The translations under genes and the position numbers were made by a program. DNA of 64,000 nt from JAJDUF01 sp965238265 (GTDB lineage Bacteria > Chloroflexota > UBA11872 > UBA12225 > JAJDUF01), in contig OZ250185.1 in NCBI GenBank assembly GCA_965238265.1, forward strand, positions 1,488,001-1,552,000, in the 5' to 3' direction. The notes under the pieces are model-generated. The model did not search any database. It saw only the letters and a program-made list of their open reading frames with translations, and was not told where the DNA came from. Shown here in pieces: positions 1-7,437 of this stretch. Numbering within the stretch: the first letter of the stretch is position 1; the number at the start of each line of letters is the position of its first letter.

Positions 1-244
1 CCGGCCCATGCACGTACACGAGCACGTCGGCCGAGGAGAGCAGCTCAGTCCTGTCCGGCGCGATTCGCGCTCCCTGCGCCTCGAAGGCAGAATCGGGGTA
101 GCCGGCCTGCGCCCCGGCGCCCGGCTCCACGAGCGCCTCCAACCCGGCCTTGGCTAGGGCCGGTACCGCCGCCGGTATCAGGGCCACACGACGTTCGCCT
201 GGATACGTCTCCGCGGGTACTCCGACGATCACCTCAACCCCCAC
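1..244 (-). CDS. pntA: NAD(P)+ transhydrogenase alpha subunit, N-terminal part (partial)
   Basis: The first ~80 residues of a protein that runs off the left edge. The N-terminus carries the signature GVPAET-PGERRVALIP, then AKAGLEALVEPGAG and GYPDSAFEAQGA, the N-terminal substrate domain shared by alanine dehydrogenase and the alpha subunit of proton-translocating transhydrogenase. The PGERRVAL form fits PntA better than alanine dehydrogenase. Known role: hydride transfer between NAD(H) and NADP(H) coupled to proton movement. An in-frame TAG lies just upstream of the GTG at 244-242; a second GTG at 232-230 is an alternative start. It is divergent from the CoA-transferase gene. Confidence 0.75.
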   Translation of the reverse strand, partial: MGVEVIVGVPAETYPGERRVALIPAAVPALAKAGLEALVEPGAGAQAGYPDSAFEAQGARIAPDRTELLSSADVLVYVHGP

Positions 245-322
245 TCGCTAGATCGGCTGCAAGACGGTCACTGCGGACCGGCGCTCGCTGCGGTGCGGGT
301 TAGTATAAGGTAGGGCAACGTT

Positions 323-1606
323 ATGAGTCTCTCTTCGCAACGGCCGCTCGTTGCTGGGCTGCCCCTCGCCGGCTACCGCGTGCTCGACCTTACCCGCGCC
401 TTGGTCGGACCGTACTGCACCATGCTGCTCGGTGACTTGGGTGCCGATGTCATCAAGATCGAGCGCCCGGAGACCGGCGATGAAGCCCGTCACTGGGGGC
501 CTCCCTTCTACGGTGGTGAAAGCTCTTACTTTCTCTCGATGAACCGCAACAAGCGAAGCGTGGCGCTCGACCTGAAAGACGCGACGGGGCTACGGCTCTG
601 TCTTCAACTGGCCGCGCAGGCGGACATCGTGATCGAGAACTTTCGCCCCGGGGTCGCGGACCGGCTGGGCGTGGGGTATGAGGCGGTGCGTGCGGTGCGT
701 CCCAACGTGGTGTATTGCTCGATTTCGGCCTACGGTCAGGACGGGCCGGACGCCTGGAAACCCGGCTACGACCTGATTATGCAAGGCGAGGCCGGTATGA
801 TGAGTGTCACCGGCCACCCGGACGGACCGCCGGTGAAAGCCGGCGTCGCGGAAACGGACATTCTCGCCGGGACCAACGCACTGGCCGCCCTGCTCGGCGC
901 GCTCCTCGCGCGGGAGCGGGCCGAGAACGCGGGCAGTGAGCCGGCGGCGCAATACATTGACGTCGGATTGCTGGAGGGGCAGGTCTCCCTGCTCGGGTAT
1001 CACCTCGTGGGCACGCTGCTCTCCGGGAAGCTGCCGGGGCGGATGGGGAATGCGTTGCCCTATATTGTGCCCTACCAGGTCTTCGAGACAGCGACGTTCG
1101 AGATCACCATAGCGGTGAACAACGACCAGCTTTGGCAGCACTTCTGCCGCGCCGTCGCGATGCCGCATCTCGCCGCCGATCCGCGCTTTGCGACGAACGG
1201 CGACCGGGTGCGCCACCGCGACCAGCTTTTGCCGGAGCTGGGAGCCTTGTTCAAGACGCAGCCGGCCGACGAGTGGCTGGCGCGGTTGGAGCGGGAAGGC
1301 GTGCCCTGTGGCCCGATCAATACGATGGACCGCGTGGCAGCGCATCCGCAGGTGCAGGCGCGCGGGCTGGTGCGCGAGCTGGGCCATCCCATCGGCCCGG
1401 TGCCTACCACCGCGCTGCCCTGGCGCTACGGCCGGCCGGCCGACTGCGGCGCTGGCCCGGACGCGCCGCCGCGACCGCCGCCGTTGCTCGGCCAGCACAC
1501 CGAGGTCGTGCTGGTTGACCTCCTGGGCTGCTCGCCGCAGGTGGTGGTTGCATGGGCCGGGCAAGGTATTGTGCAGCTGGGAAGCGCGAGGGTTGATGGG
1601 GTATAA
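323..1606 (+). CDS. CaiB/BaiF-type (family III) CoA-transferase
   Basis: A 427-residue cytoplasmic enzyme that moves CoA between acyl groups, here probably activating a carboxylic acid for the downstream beta-oxidation-like operon. Family marks: the N-terminal GYRVLDLTRALVGPYCTMLL block, GDLGADVIKIERPE, NRNKRSVALDLK, and the motif AETDILAG whose Asp179 aligns with the catalytic aspartate that forms the acyl anhydride. Length is near the family norm (~400). The start at 323 follows an AAGGTAGGG-like ribosome site. First gene of a co-directional set of seven running to 6762; the substrate cannot be told from sequence. Confidence 0.9.
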   Translation: MSLSSQRPLVAGLPLAGYRVLDLTRALVGPYCTMLLGDLGADVIKIERPETGDEARHWGPPFYGGESSYFLSMNRNKRSVALDLKDATGLRLCLQLAAQADIVIENFRPGVADRLGVGYEAVRAVRPNVVYCSISAYGQDGPDAWKPGYDLIMQGEAGMMSVTGHPDGPPVKAGVAETDILAGTNALAALLGALLARERAENAGSEPAAQYIDVGLLEGQVSLLGYHLVGTLLSGKLPGRMGNALPYIVPYQVFETATFEITIAVNNDQLWQHFCRAVAMPHLAADPRFATNGDRVRHRDQLLPELGALFKTQPADEWLARLEREGVPCGPINTMDRVAAHPQVQARGLVRELGHPIGPVPTTALPWRYGRPADCGAGPDAPPRPPPLLGQHTEVVLVDLLGCSPQVVVAWAGQGIVQLGSARVDGV

Positions 1607-1623
1607 AGGGCGAGACGGTTTGG

Positions 1624-1672
1624 ACCTAACCCCGGGCCCCTTCCCTATCAGGGAGGGGAGTGGGTGTAGGTA
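1624..1672. repeat. CCCTTCCCT/AGGGAGGGG dyad repeat (family A)
   Basis: Interspersed palindrome with a pyrimidine-rich left arm and purine-rich right arm around a 3-nt centre. Similar copies lie at 2718, 4475, 14450, 14714, 15487, 18082, 31646, 31853, 33556, 36717, 40951 and 43800. It sits between two genes of the same operon, so a strong terminator role is unlikely here. Confidence 0.75.
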
Positions 1673-1717
1673 GACACGCCGGCCGTCCCGTAGCAGAGAG
1701 GAAACGAACGAGACACG

Positions 1718-2698
1718 ATGGGCATGCTTGAAGGCAAGGCTGCTTTGGTCACGGGCGGCGGGCGGGGTATCGGGCGGGGCATTGCGCTGGCGCTGGCGCG
1801 AGCCGGGGCAAGCGTGGTGGTCAACGACATCGGCGCTTCACTCACGGGCGAGGGCGCCGACCATGGCCCGGCCACCCAAGTCGCTGCGGAGATCAGCGCT
1901 GCCGGCGGCGCGGCCGTTGCCAATACCGGCTCGGTCACGGACCACGCCCAGGGCCGGCAGATGGTCCAGGACTGCGTGGACCGGTTCGGCAAGATTGATA
2001 TTGTGGTGCATACGGCGGGTATCCTGCGTGACCGGATGATCTTCAATCTCACCGAGGACGAGTGGGACACCGTGACAGCCGTGCATCTCAAGGGTGCGTA
2101 CAACGTTATTCATCCAGCGACCCAGCACTTTCGTCAGCAGCGCTCCGGTCGCATCGTCGCCTTCTCTTCGACTTCGGCGCTCGGCGCACCTGGACAGCCC
2201 AACTACGGCGCGGCCAAGGCCGGGATTCTCGGCCTGATCTGGTCCTGCGCCAATGCGCTGACCCGCTACAACGTGACCGCCAACGCGATCATGCCGTTCG
2301 CCGACACCCGGATGATTGACACGACGCCGCGCGCGCACCAGCAGTTCGCGCAGACGGGGAAGTGGCCGAGTGAGGTGGCTGCCGGGACGGAGCGTGATCC
2401 CGACAACGTAGCGCCGCTGGTGGTGTACCTGGCCAGCGACGCGGCCCAAGCGGTCAACGGCCAGGTCTTTGGTAGCTTCGGCTACGAGGTGGCGCTGCTG
2501 GCGCAGCCGCGCTTCATCCGCGGGCTGCGGCGCGCGCGGCGCTGGGAGCCGGAAGAGCTGCGCGACGTGGCGCCGACGACGCTGGCCCGTGATCTGCAAC
2601 CGCCGCCGGCGATTGGGGGCGCGTTCAGCGTGCTCGACCAGATTCCCGAGGGCGGCAGCGACGTGGCGCCTGGGGTGCAGTTCTGGGAGCTGGAGTGA
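1718..2698 (+). CDS. SDR-family NAD(P)-dependent oxidoreductase
   Basis: A 326-residue short-chain dehydrogenase. Residues 12-19 (TGGGRGIG) are the Rossmann dinucleotide motif; Ser151/Ser153, Tyr163 and Lys167 (in PNYGAAKAGI) give the catalytic Ser-Tyr-Lys set. It is longer than a minimal SDR (~250), with a C-terminal ~60-residue extension. Neighbours are a CoA-transferase, a lipid-transfer-type thiolase, an acyl-CoA dehydrogenase and a MaoC hydratase, so a 3-hydroxyacyl-CoA dehydrogenase role is likely, as in multifunctional beta-oxidation SDRs; that assignment is inference. The start has an AGAGAGG site upstream; the ATG at 1724 is an alternative. Confidence 0.88.
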   Translation: MGMLEGKAALVTGGGRGIGRGIALALARAGASVVVNDIGASLTGEGADHGPATQVAAEISAAGGAAVANTGSVTDHAQGRQMVQDCVDRFGKIDIVVHTAGILRDRMIFNLTEDEWDTVTAVHLKGAYNVIHPATQHFRQQRSGRIVAFSSTSALGAPGQPNYGAAKAGILGLIWSCANALTRYNVTANAIMPFADTRMIDTTPRAHQQFAQTGKWPSEVAAGTERDPDNVAPLVVYLASDAAQAVNGQVFGSFGYEVALLAQPRFIRGLRRARRWEPEELRDVAPTTLARDLQPPPAIGGAFSVLDQIPEGGSDVAPGVQFWELE

Positions 2699-2717
2699 TC
2701 GCGCTGACGACGGTAGG

Positions 2718-2764
2718 ACCTAACCCCCGGCCCCTTCCCTCCAGGGAGGGGGTTGGGGGTAGGT
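2718..2764. repeat. Family A dyad repeat
   Basis: A second copy of the CCCCTTCCCT...AGGGAGGGG palindrome, with the same flanking words (CCTAACCCCCGGCC on the left, TTGGGGGTAGGT on the right) as the copy at 1624. It occupies the gap between the SDR and the thiolase-like gene, so both intergenic gaps at this end of the operon hold the same element. Confidence 0.75.
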
Positions 2765-2788
2765 ATGTATCCCGGAGCGGAACGGGCT

Positions 2789-4000
2789 ATGGAAGCACTG
2801 ACTGGGAAAGTAGCCATCGTCGGCGTGGACGAGTCCGACGAGATCGGCGTCGTGCCGCACAAGACGGCGCTTGAGCTTCACGCCGAGGCGGCGCAGAATG
2901 CCCTCGCCGACGCCGGTATCGAGAAGGATGGGGTGGACGGGCTGTTCACCGCCGGCCTGTCCACCATCGAACTCGGCGAATATCTCGGTATCCGGCCGAC
3001 GTACACCGATGGGACGAACGTCGGCGGCTCGTCGTTTGTCATCCACGTCGGCCATGCCGTGAACGCCATCGCCAACGGACTCTGTCGGGTGGCGCTCATC
3101 AGTCATGGTCAGAGCGGTCGCTCTCGCCAGAGCGGCCCGCCGCCCGACCTGTACGGCCAGAACGTCGCGCAGTTCGAGGAGCCGTGGGGGCTGCCGCGAC
3201 CGTTGGGCGCTTACGCGATGGCCTGCGCGCGCCACATGCACCTCTACGGCACGACGCACGAGCAGTTGGCCGAGATCGCGGTAGCGACGCGCCAATGGGC
3301 GTCGCTGAACCCAAAGGCGCTGATGCGCGATCCCCTGACCATCGCCGACGTGCTGGCGAGCCGCTGGATTAGCTGGCCGCTCCACCTGCTGGACTGCTGT
3401 CTCGTGACCGACGCGGGCGGCGCCGTGGTCCTGACGAGCAAGGAGCGGGCGCGAGATACGCTGAAGACGCCGGTTGCCGTGCTCGGTTTTGGGGAGCACC
3501 ACGACCACGCGATCATCAGCCAGATGCCCGATCTGACGGCGGGGCCGGGGCAGGTATCCGGCGCCCGCGCCTTGGCCATGGCCGGCGTCGGTCATGACGA
3601 CATTGACGTGGCCGAAATCTACGACAGCTTCACCTATACCGTGCTGCTCTCCCTGGAAGACTTGGGCTTCTGCCGGAAGGGCGAGGGTGGAGCCTTCGTC
3701 TCCGGCCAGCGCACCGCGCCGGGCGGCGACTTCCCGCTGAATACCCAGGGCGGCGGGCTGTCTTACACCCATCCGGGGATGTTCGGCATCTTCACGGTCA
3801 TCGAGGCGGTCCGTCAGCTGCGGGGCGATTACGCCGCCGCCGGTCAAGCTGACACGCTTGGTCTGCACGATCCTATGCAATCCAATGTGGTGCAGACCAA
3901 GCAGTCACTGGCGCGACAGGTACACGACGCGCGGCTCGCGCTCGTCCACGGCACTGGCGGGGTGCTATCGGCAACCGGTACGGCGATCTTAGGTGTGTGA
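2789..4000 (+). CDS. Thiolase-fold lipid-transfer protein / Ltp2-like aldolase
   Basis: A 403-residue SCP-x-type thiolase-superfamily protein. The usual thiolase nucleophile region reads GGSSFVIHVGHAV, with no cysteine, so Claisen chemistry is unlikely. Tyrosines in EIYDSFTYT and LSYTHPGMFG lie where the steroid side-chain aldolase Ltp2 uses tyrosines. The next gene is a DUF35 protein, the known partner of Ltp2-type aldolases, supporting a retro-aldol role on a 3-hydroxyacyl-CoA. The ATG at 2789 has a GGAGCGG site; alternative upstream starts fall in the repeat. Residues ~354-373 are encoded by a TGAC-hairpin repeat and look like an in-frame insertion before the conserved ARLALVHGTGG tail. 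Confidence 0.82.
   Translation: MEALTGKVAIVGVDESDEIGVVPHKTALELHAEAAQNALADAGIEKDGVDGLFTAGLSTIELGEYLGIRPTYTDGTNVGGSSFVIHVGHAVNAIANGLCRVALISHGQSGRSRQSGPPPDLYGQNVAQFEEPWGLPRPLGAYAMACARHMHLYGTTHEQLAEIAVATRQWASLNPKALMRDPLTIADVLASRWISWPLHLLDCCLVTDAGGAVVLTSKERARDTLKTPVAVLGFGEHHDHAIISQMPDLTAGPGQVSGARALAMAGVGHDDIDVAEIYDSFTYTVLLSLEDLGFCRKGEGGAFVSGQRTAPGGDFPLNTQGGGLSYTHPGMFGIFTVIEAVRQLRGDYAAAGQADTLGLHDPMQSNVVQTKQSLARQVHDARLALVHGTGGVLSATGTAILGV
3850..3907. repeat. TGAC-hairpin element, copy 1 (inside a CDS)
   Basis: 58 bp beginning TGAC and ending GTCA. The 13-nt arms GCTTGGTCTGCAC (3856-3868) and GTGCAGACCAAGC (3890-3902) pair perfectly around a 21-nt loop. It lies in frame inside the aldolase-like gene and adds about 19 residues. 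Confidence 0.88.
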
Positions 4001-4035
4001 CCGCTGCCGGCGAGCGGAGTGGAGAACGGGACACG

Positions 4036-4518
4036 ATGAATGACAACGGATACAGCAAGCCGCTGCCGCGGCCCGACCCGGTGACGCAGCCGTTCTGGGA
4101 TAGCGTCAAGGCGCATGCGATGAGCATTCAGCGGTGTAGCGCCTGCCGGCGGTACGTGTTCTATCCACGGGGGCACTGCCCGGCCTGTTTCGGCCGGGAC
4201 CTGGTCTGGAGGCCGGTGAGCGGGCGGGGGGTAGTGCATGCCTTCACGATTGTCCACTATCACTCCACCCCGGCCTTTCGCGCGGATACTCCCTACGTCG
4301 TGGCCTTGATCGAGCTGGACGAGGGCGTGCGGATGATGAGCAATCTCGTGGGCGTGACCCCCGATCCGCAGCACGTACACGTCGGTCTGCCCGTTGAGGT
4401 GGTCTACGACGACGTGACGCCGGAGATAGCCTTGCCCAAGTTCCGGCCTCACCCCCGCCGGCCTCCGGTAGACTCCCCCTCTCCACCGCTTGGCGGTGGA
4501 GAGGGGGCCGGGGGGTGA
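4036..4518 (+). CDS. DUF35 OB-fold/zinc-ribbon partner protein
   Basis: A ~160-residue protein with an N-terminal rubredoxin-like zinc ribbon (CSAC...CPAC, spacing CX2C-X11-CX2C) and a C-terminal OB fold (GRGVVHAFTIVHY, PYVVALIELDEGVRMMSN). DUF35 proteins bind thiolase-fold partners; in actinobacterial steroid catabolism they form the aldolase complex with Ltp2, matching the gene directly upstream. The ATG at 4036 is preferred because GGAG lies nearby; an upstream GTG at 3997 overlaps the preceding stop. The last ~15 residues are translated from a family A palindrome (4475-4507), so the native C-terminus has probably been replaced. Confidence 0.85.
   Translation: MNDNGYSKPLPRPDPVTQPFWDSVKAHAMSIQRCSACRRYVFYPRGHCPACFGRDLVWRPVSGRGVVHAFTIVHYHSTPAFRADTPYVVALIELDEGVRMMSNLVGVTPDPQHVHVGLPVEVVYDDVTPEIALPKFRPHPRRPPVDSPSPPLGGGEGAGG
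4475..4507. repeat. Family A dyad inside the 3' end of the DUF35 gene
   Basis: Perfect 15-bp arms CCCCCTCTCCACCGC (4475-4489) and GCGGTGGAGAGGGGG (4493-4507) with a 3-nt loop. The element supplies the final codons before the stop of the DUF35 gene. Confidence 0.85.
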
Positions 4519-4540
4519 GGCGCGAGACAGGTTGAACGAG

Positions 4541-5683
4541 ATGCTGAACTATCTGGACATCGAGCTACCCGACGACGCTCGCCAGCTCCAACAGCGGGTC
4601 CGACGGTTCGTGGAAGACGAGGCGCTGCCACTGATCCCGGCCTGTTTCGAGGCGCGGCGCTTTCCGACCGAGCTGATCCCGCGGTTTGCCGAGCTGGGGC
4701 TGCTCGGCGGCATGCTACCTGTCTGCGAGACGGGCCTGACTCCGATGGCCTATGGGTTGGCTTGCCAGGAACTGGAGCGGGGCGATAGTGGCCTCCGCAG
4801 CTTCCTCTCCATTCAGAGCGCGTTGTGCATGTTCCCGATTTACACTTACGGCTCCGAGCAGCAGCAGCGGCGTTACTTGCCGGAGCTGACGCGAGGCGCC
4901 CTGATTGGCTGTTTCGGTCTGACCGAGCCGGAGCATGGCTCCGACCCTAGCGCGATGGAGCTGGCCGCGACGCCTGATGGCGATGGCTGGGTGCTCAACG
5001 GCACGAAGACGTGGATCGGGAACGGCTCGCTGGCGGATGTCGCGGTCGTGTGGGGTCGCACACCGGAGGGCATTCGCGGGTTTCTCGTCGAGCGTGATCG
5101 GCCCGGTTTCTCCACTCGCGACATCGAGGACCGGCTCTCCTTGCGCGCTGCGGCCGTCTCGGAGCTAGTCTTCACCGACTGCCGCGTGCCGGCCGACGCG
5201 CTGCTGCCGGGCGCGGTGGGGTTAGGCGCCGCCTTGCGCTGCCTCACCGAGGCCCGGTTCGGGATCATTTTCGGTGTCGTGGGTGCAGCGATGGCCTGCT
5301 ACGAGACGGCGCTGGCCTACACCAAGCAGCGGGTACAGTTCGGCAAGCCCATCGCGGCGTTCCAGCTGACCCAGCAGAAACTCGTGGATATGCTGACGGG
5401 TATCACCCAAGGACAGCTACTCGCCGTGCAGCTAGGCCGGCTCAAAGCGGCTGGCCGCCTCCGCCACCAGCAGGTGAGCTTTGGCAAGCGGGCGAACGTG
5501 GCGATGGCGCTGGACGTAGCGCGGACGGCGCGATCCATGCTGGGCGCCAATGGCATTCGCCTCCACTATGGCGTGATGCGCCATGTCGTCAACTTGGAAA
5601 CGGTGTATACCTACGAGGGCACGCACGAGGTACACACGCTGGCGGTAGGGCGGGATATCACGGGGGAGCAGGCGTTTGCTTGA
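4541..5683 (+). CDS. Acyl-CoA dehydrogenase, glutaryl-CoA-dehydrogenase-like
   Basis: A 380-residue FAD-dependent acyl-CoA dehydrogenase that introduces the alpha,beta double bond. Signatures: CFGLTEPEHGSDPS (flavin-binding loop), NGTKTWIGNG, YTKQRVQFGKPIAAFQLTQ, and the C-terminal YEGTHEVH, in which Glu359 fits the catalytic base position of glutaryl/isovaleryl-type members. The ATG at 4541 is just downstream of the DUF35 stop; earlier starts would lie in repeat sequence. It feeds the MaoC hydratase encoded next, giving dehydrogenation, hydration and retro-aldol or thiolytic steps in one operon. Confidence 0.92.
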   Translation: MLNYLDIELPDDARQLQQRVRRFVEDEALPLIPACFEARRFPTELIPRFAELGLLGGMLPVCETGLTPMAYGLACQELERGDSGLRSFLSIQSALCMFPIYTYGSEQQQRRYLPELTRGALIGCFGLTEPEHGSDPSAMELAATPDGDGWVLNGTKTWIGNGSLADVAVVWGRTPEGIRGFLVERDRPGFSTRDIEDRLSLRAAAVSELVFTDCRVPADALLPGAVGLGAALRCLTEARFGIIFGVVGAAMACYETALAYTKQRVQFGKPIAAFQLTQQKLVDMLTGITQGQLLAVQLGRLKAAGRLRHQQVSFGKRANVAMALDVARTARSMLGANGIRLHYGVMRHVVNLETVYTYEGTHEVHTLAVGRDITGEQAFA

Positions 5684-5746
5684 CGTGGCGCCGCACGCTG
5701 TAGCCCCTACGCGGTGCGCTCTGTGGCTCATGAAGGAGTTGGAAGG

Positions 5747-6229
5747 ATGGCGTCGTCAATCGCCGCAGTCCAAGCGCTCATAGGGCAGGAGTTGGGCGTC
5801 AGCCCGTGGCTCACCGTCACCCAGGAGCAAGTGAACACCTTTGCTGATCTCACCAGTGACCACCAGTATATCCACGTGGACCCCGAGCGGGCGCAAGAGA
5901 CGATGTTCGGCGGCACCATTGCTCACGGCTACTTCACGCTCTCCCTGGTCACGCGACTGAGCCGCGAGCGTGGTGGAGTACGGATCAATCTGCCCTGCCG
6001 TATGACTATCAACTATGGACTTAATCGGGTGCGTTTTCCGGGGCCGGTGCCGGTGGGGCAACGTATTCGGCTCCGCACCACGCTGCTCGGCGTGGAGACC
6101 ATCAATCCCGGCGCCGGGCCGGCCGGCCGGCCGCAGGCCCTGCAGCTCACGTACCAGCAGGCCATGGAAGTAGAAGGCCAGGAGCGGCCCGGGATGGTCG
6201 CCGAGACGCTCACCCGCATCTACTTCTGA
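5747..6229 (+). CDS. MaoC-family enoyl-CoA hydratase
   Basis: A 160-residue single hot-dog (R)-hydratase. The hydratase 2 motif is visible as FADLTSDHQYIHVDPERA followed by FGGTIAHGYFTLSL, with the Asp/His pair that activates water. The ATG at 5747 has AAGGAG and GGAAGG upstream and is preferred to an earlier ATG at 5714. It lies downstream of the acyl-CoA dehydrogenase, whose enoyl-CoA product it would hydrate for the aldolase/DUF35 pair. In steroid degradation the equivalent hydratase works next to the same partners; extension to this operon is inference. Confidence 0.9.
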   Translation: MASSIAAVQALIGQELGVSPWLTVTQEQVNTFADLTSDHQYIHVDPERAQETMFGGTIAHGYFTLSLVTRLSRERGGVRINLPCRMTINYGLNRVRFPGPVPVGQRIRLRTTLLGVETINPGAGPAGRPQALQLTYQQAMEVEGQERPGMVAETLTRIYF

Positions 6230-6300
6230 GTGGGGTGGCCAGTGGGCCGCACGCTCCGGAAGGGTTTTCGCCCACAGGATACACAGAGAGGAGGCACGGG

Positions 6301-6762
6301 ATGATGCAGCAGACGGCAGCCGACCCGGCAGCGCAGGTCGTAGTCAAAGCCTGGACCGATCCCGCGTACAGAGCGCGGCTGCTGGCGGACCCTCGCGCAG
6401 CACTCATGGAGCTGGGGATTGCGTACCGCGAGGACATCGCGCTGGAGGTGTACGACAATACCGGCTCGATCCATCACGCTATCGTGTGTACGCCGTGCTC
6501 CTGCTATCCGGGATGGCTTACCGCAGCACCGGCGTACTGGAAGGCCCCGGACTACAAGGCCAAGATCAACCGCGATGCGGCCGGCACCTTGATGGAGATG
6601 GGGCTGCGCCTCGGAGAGGGCCTGGAGCTGAAGGTTATTGACACCGACCCGGCACGGCGGGCAATGGTCATTCCGCCGCATCCCGATCCCGGCGGTCGGC
6701 TCAGTGCAGCGGAACTCGCCGAGTACGTGACCAATCTCACGCTGGTGGGCCACGCGCGTTGA
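6301..6762 (+). CDS. Orphan nitrile hydratase alpha / thiocyanate hydrolase gamma-like subunit
   Basis: A 153-residue protein matching the metal-binding subunit of nitrile hydratase. It has the full claw motif C63-T-P-C66-S-C68 (VCTPCSCYP), the upstream block AYRARLLADPRAALMELGI and the downstream block APDYKAKINRDAAGTLMEMG. Enzymes of this family hydrate nitriles or thiocyanate using Co or Fe held by the cysteines. It is shorter than the usual ~200 residues and no beta subunit gene is adjacent, which is odd. Because all three cysteines remain, it is not simply a NHLP-type leader peptide. AGAGGAGG precedes the ATG. It is the last gene of the catabolic operon, 71 bp after the hydratase. Confidence 0.82.
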   Translation: MMQQTAADPAAQVVVKAWTDPAYRARLLADPRAALMELGIAYREDIALEVYDNTGSIHHAIVCTPCSCYPGWLTAAPAYWKAPDYKAKINRDAAGTLMEMGLRLGEGLELKVIDTDPARRAMVIPPHPDPGGRLSAAELAEYVTNLTLVGHAR

Positions 6763-6876
6763 GCCGCGCAGACGGCATGCAGTGCCATCTGCTCCAGCCC
6801 GCCACCAGGTGTAGCGGGATCGTCTGCCTCCTCCCTCACTACCTGCTGCTCGCTGGCAACTGCTTCTTCGCGGAGC

Positions 6877-7437
6877 TTAGTCGGGGTACCAGAAGCCTGA
6901 AGGGGAGAGGATGCTTCCGATTCCCCACAGGGCTACGGCGATGGCAGCACCCCACCAATACCACCATTGGCGGTGAGGTGCCAACACACCATCGAGAGCG
7001 AGGGAGCCGCAAGTCAGCAACACTACCAGCCAGAAAGCCATGACGGTTCCTGATGGCAAATCGTGCAGGAAGCGTGGCCAGGTCAGTCCTGTGATGAGGA
7101 CGGCACGATCAACGACTTGATGCAAGGGGAGCGGTCCCGGGGCAGCCGAACGTTGCCTCACAGCAATGAGGAGCGCTGAGACGAGGCCACCAAGAGCATC
7201 AAGTCTCGCGCGGCTCTGCACGAAAGCGACAGCGGCTCGTCCCACCAGCAGCGCCACATAGGCGGCCCACATCCAGCCGAGCGCCTGTCGGATGCAAGTG
7301 AGCACGGGCGTTGAGGTCGGCTGTTCCCACAGCGTAACATCCGGCTGGGTGCCCACCATGGCGGCCAACAGGCCGATTGCTAGGGCGGTGGCCCACGGTC
7401 GGAAACTGTGACCAGACAATATCACCCAGGAAACCAT
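6877..7437 (-). CDS. Polytopic membrane protein, unknown function
   Basis: A 186-residue hydrophobic protein with about five predicted membrane segments, for example around WATALAIGLLAAMVG, MWAAYVALLVGRAAVAF and VMAFWLVVLLTCGSLAL, ending near ILSPSGFWYPD. Its ATG overlaps the end of the upstream membrane protein by 16 nt (7422-7437), which suggests translational coupling. The pair could instead be one longer protein split by a frameshift at this junction, because both parts are membrane-embedded. I recognise no catalytic motif. Confidence 0.55.
   Translation of the reverse strand: MVSWVILSGHSFRPWATALAIGLLAAMVGTQPDVTLWEQPTSTPVLTCIRQALGWMWAAYVALLVGRAAVAFVQSRARLDALGGLVSALLIAVRQRSAAPGPLPLHQVVDRAVLITGLTWPRFLHDLPSGTVMAFWLVVLLTCGSLALDGVLAPHRQWWYWWGAAIAVALWGIGSILSPSGFWYPD

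Noticed and set aside
590..1564. Long open frame antisense to the CoA-transferase gene.
   Set aside because: The plus-strand frame has full family motifs; the antisense is a GC-rich shadow with no recognisable domain.
5685..5735. Degenerate TGAC-hairpin between the dehydrogenase and MaoC genes.
   Set aside because: GCCGCAC and GGTGCGC are present but do not form a continuous stem with TGAC/GTCA ends.
6301..6762. NHLP-type leader peptide for a modified natural product.
   Set aside because: The intact CTPCSC metal motif and missing GG cleavage site and maturation genes argue against a precursor peptide.
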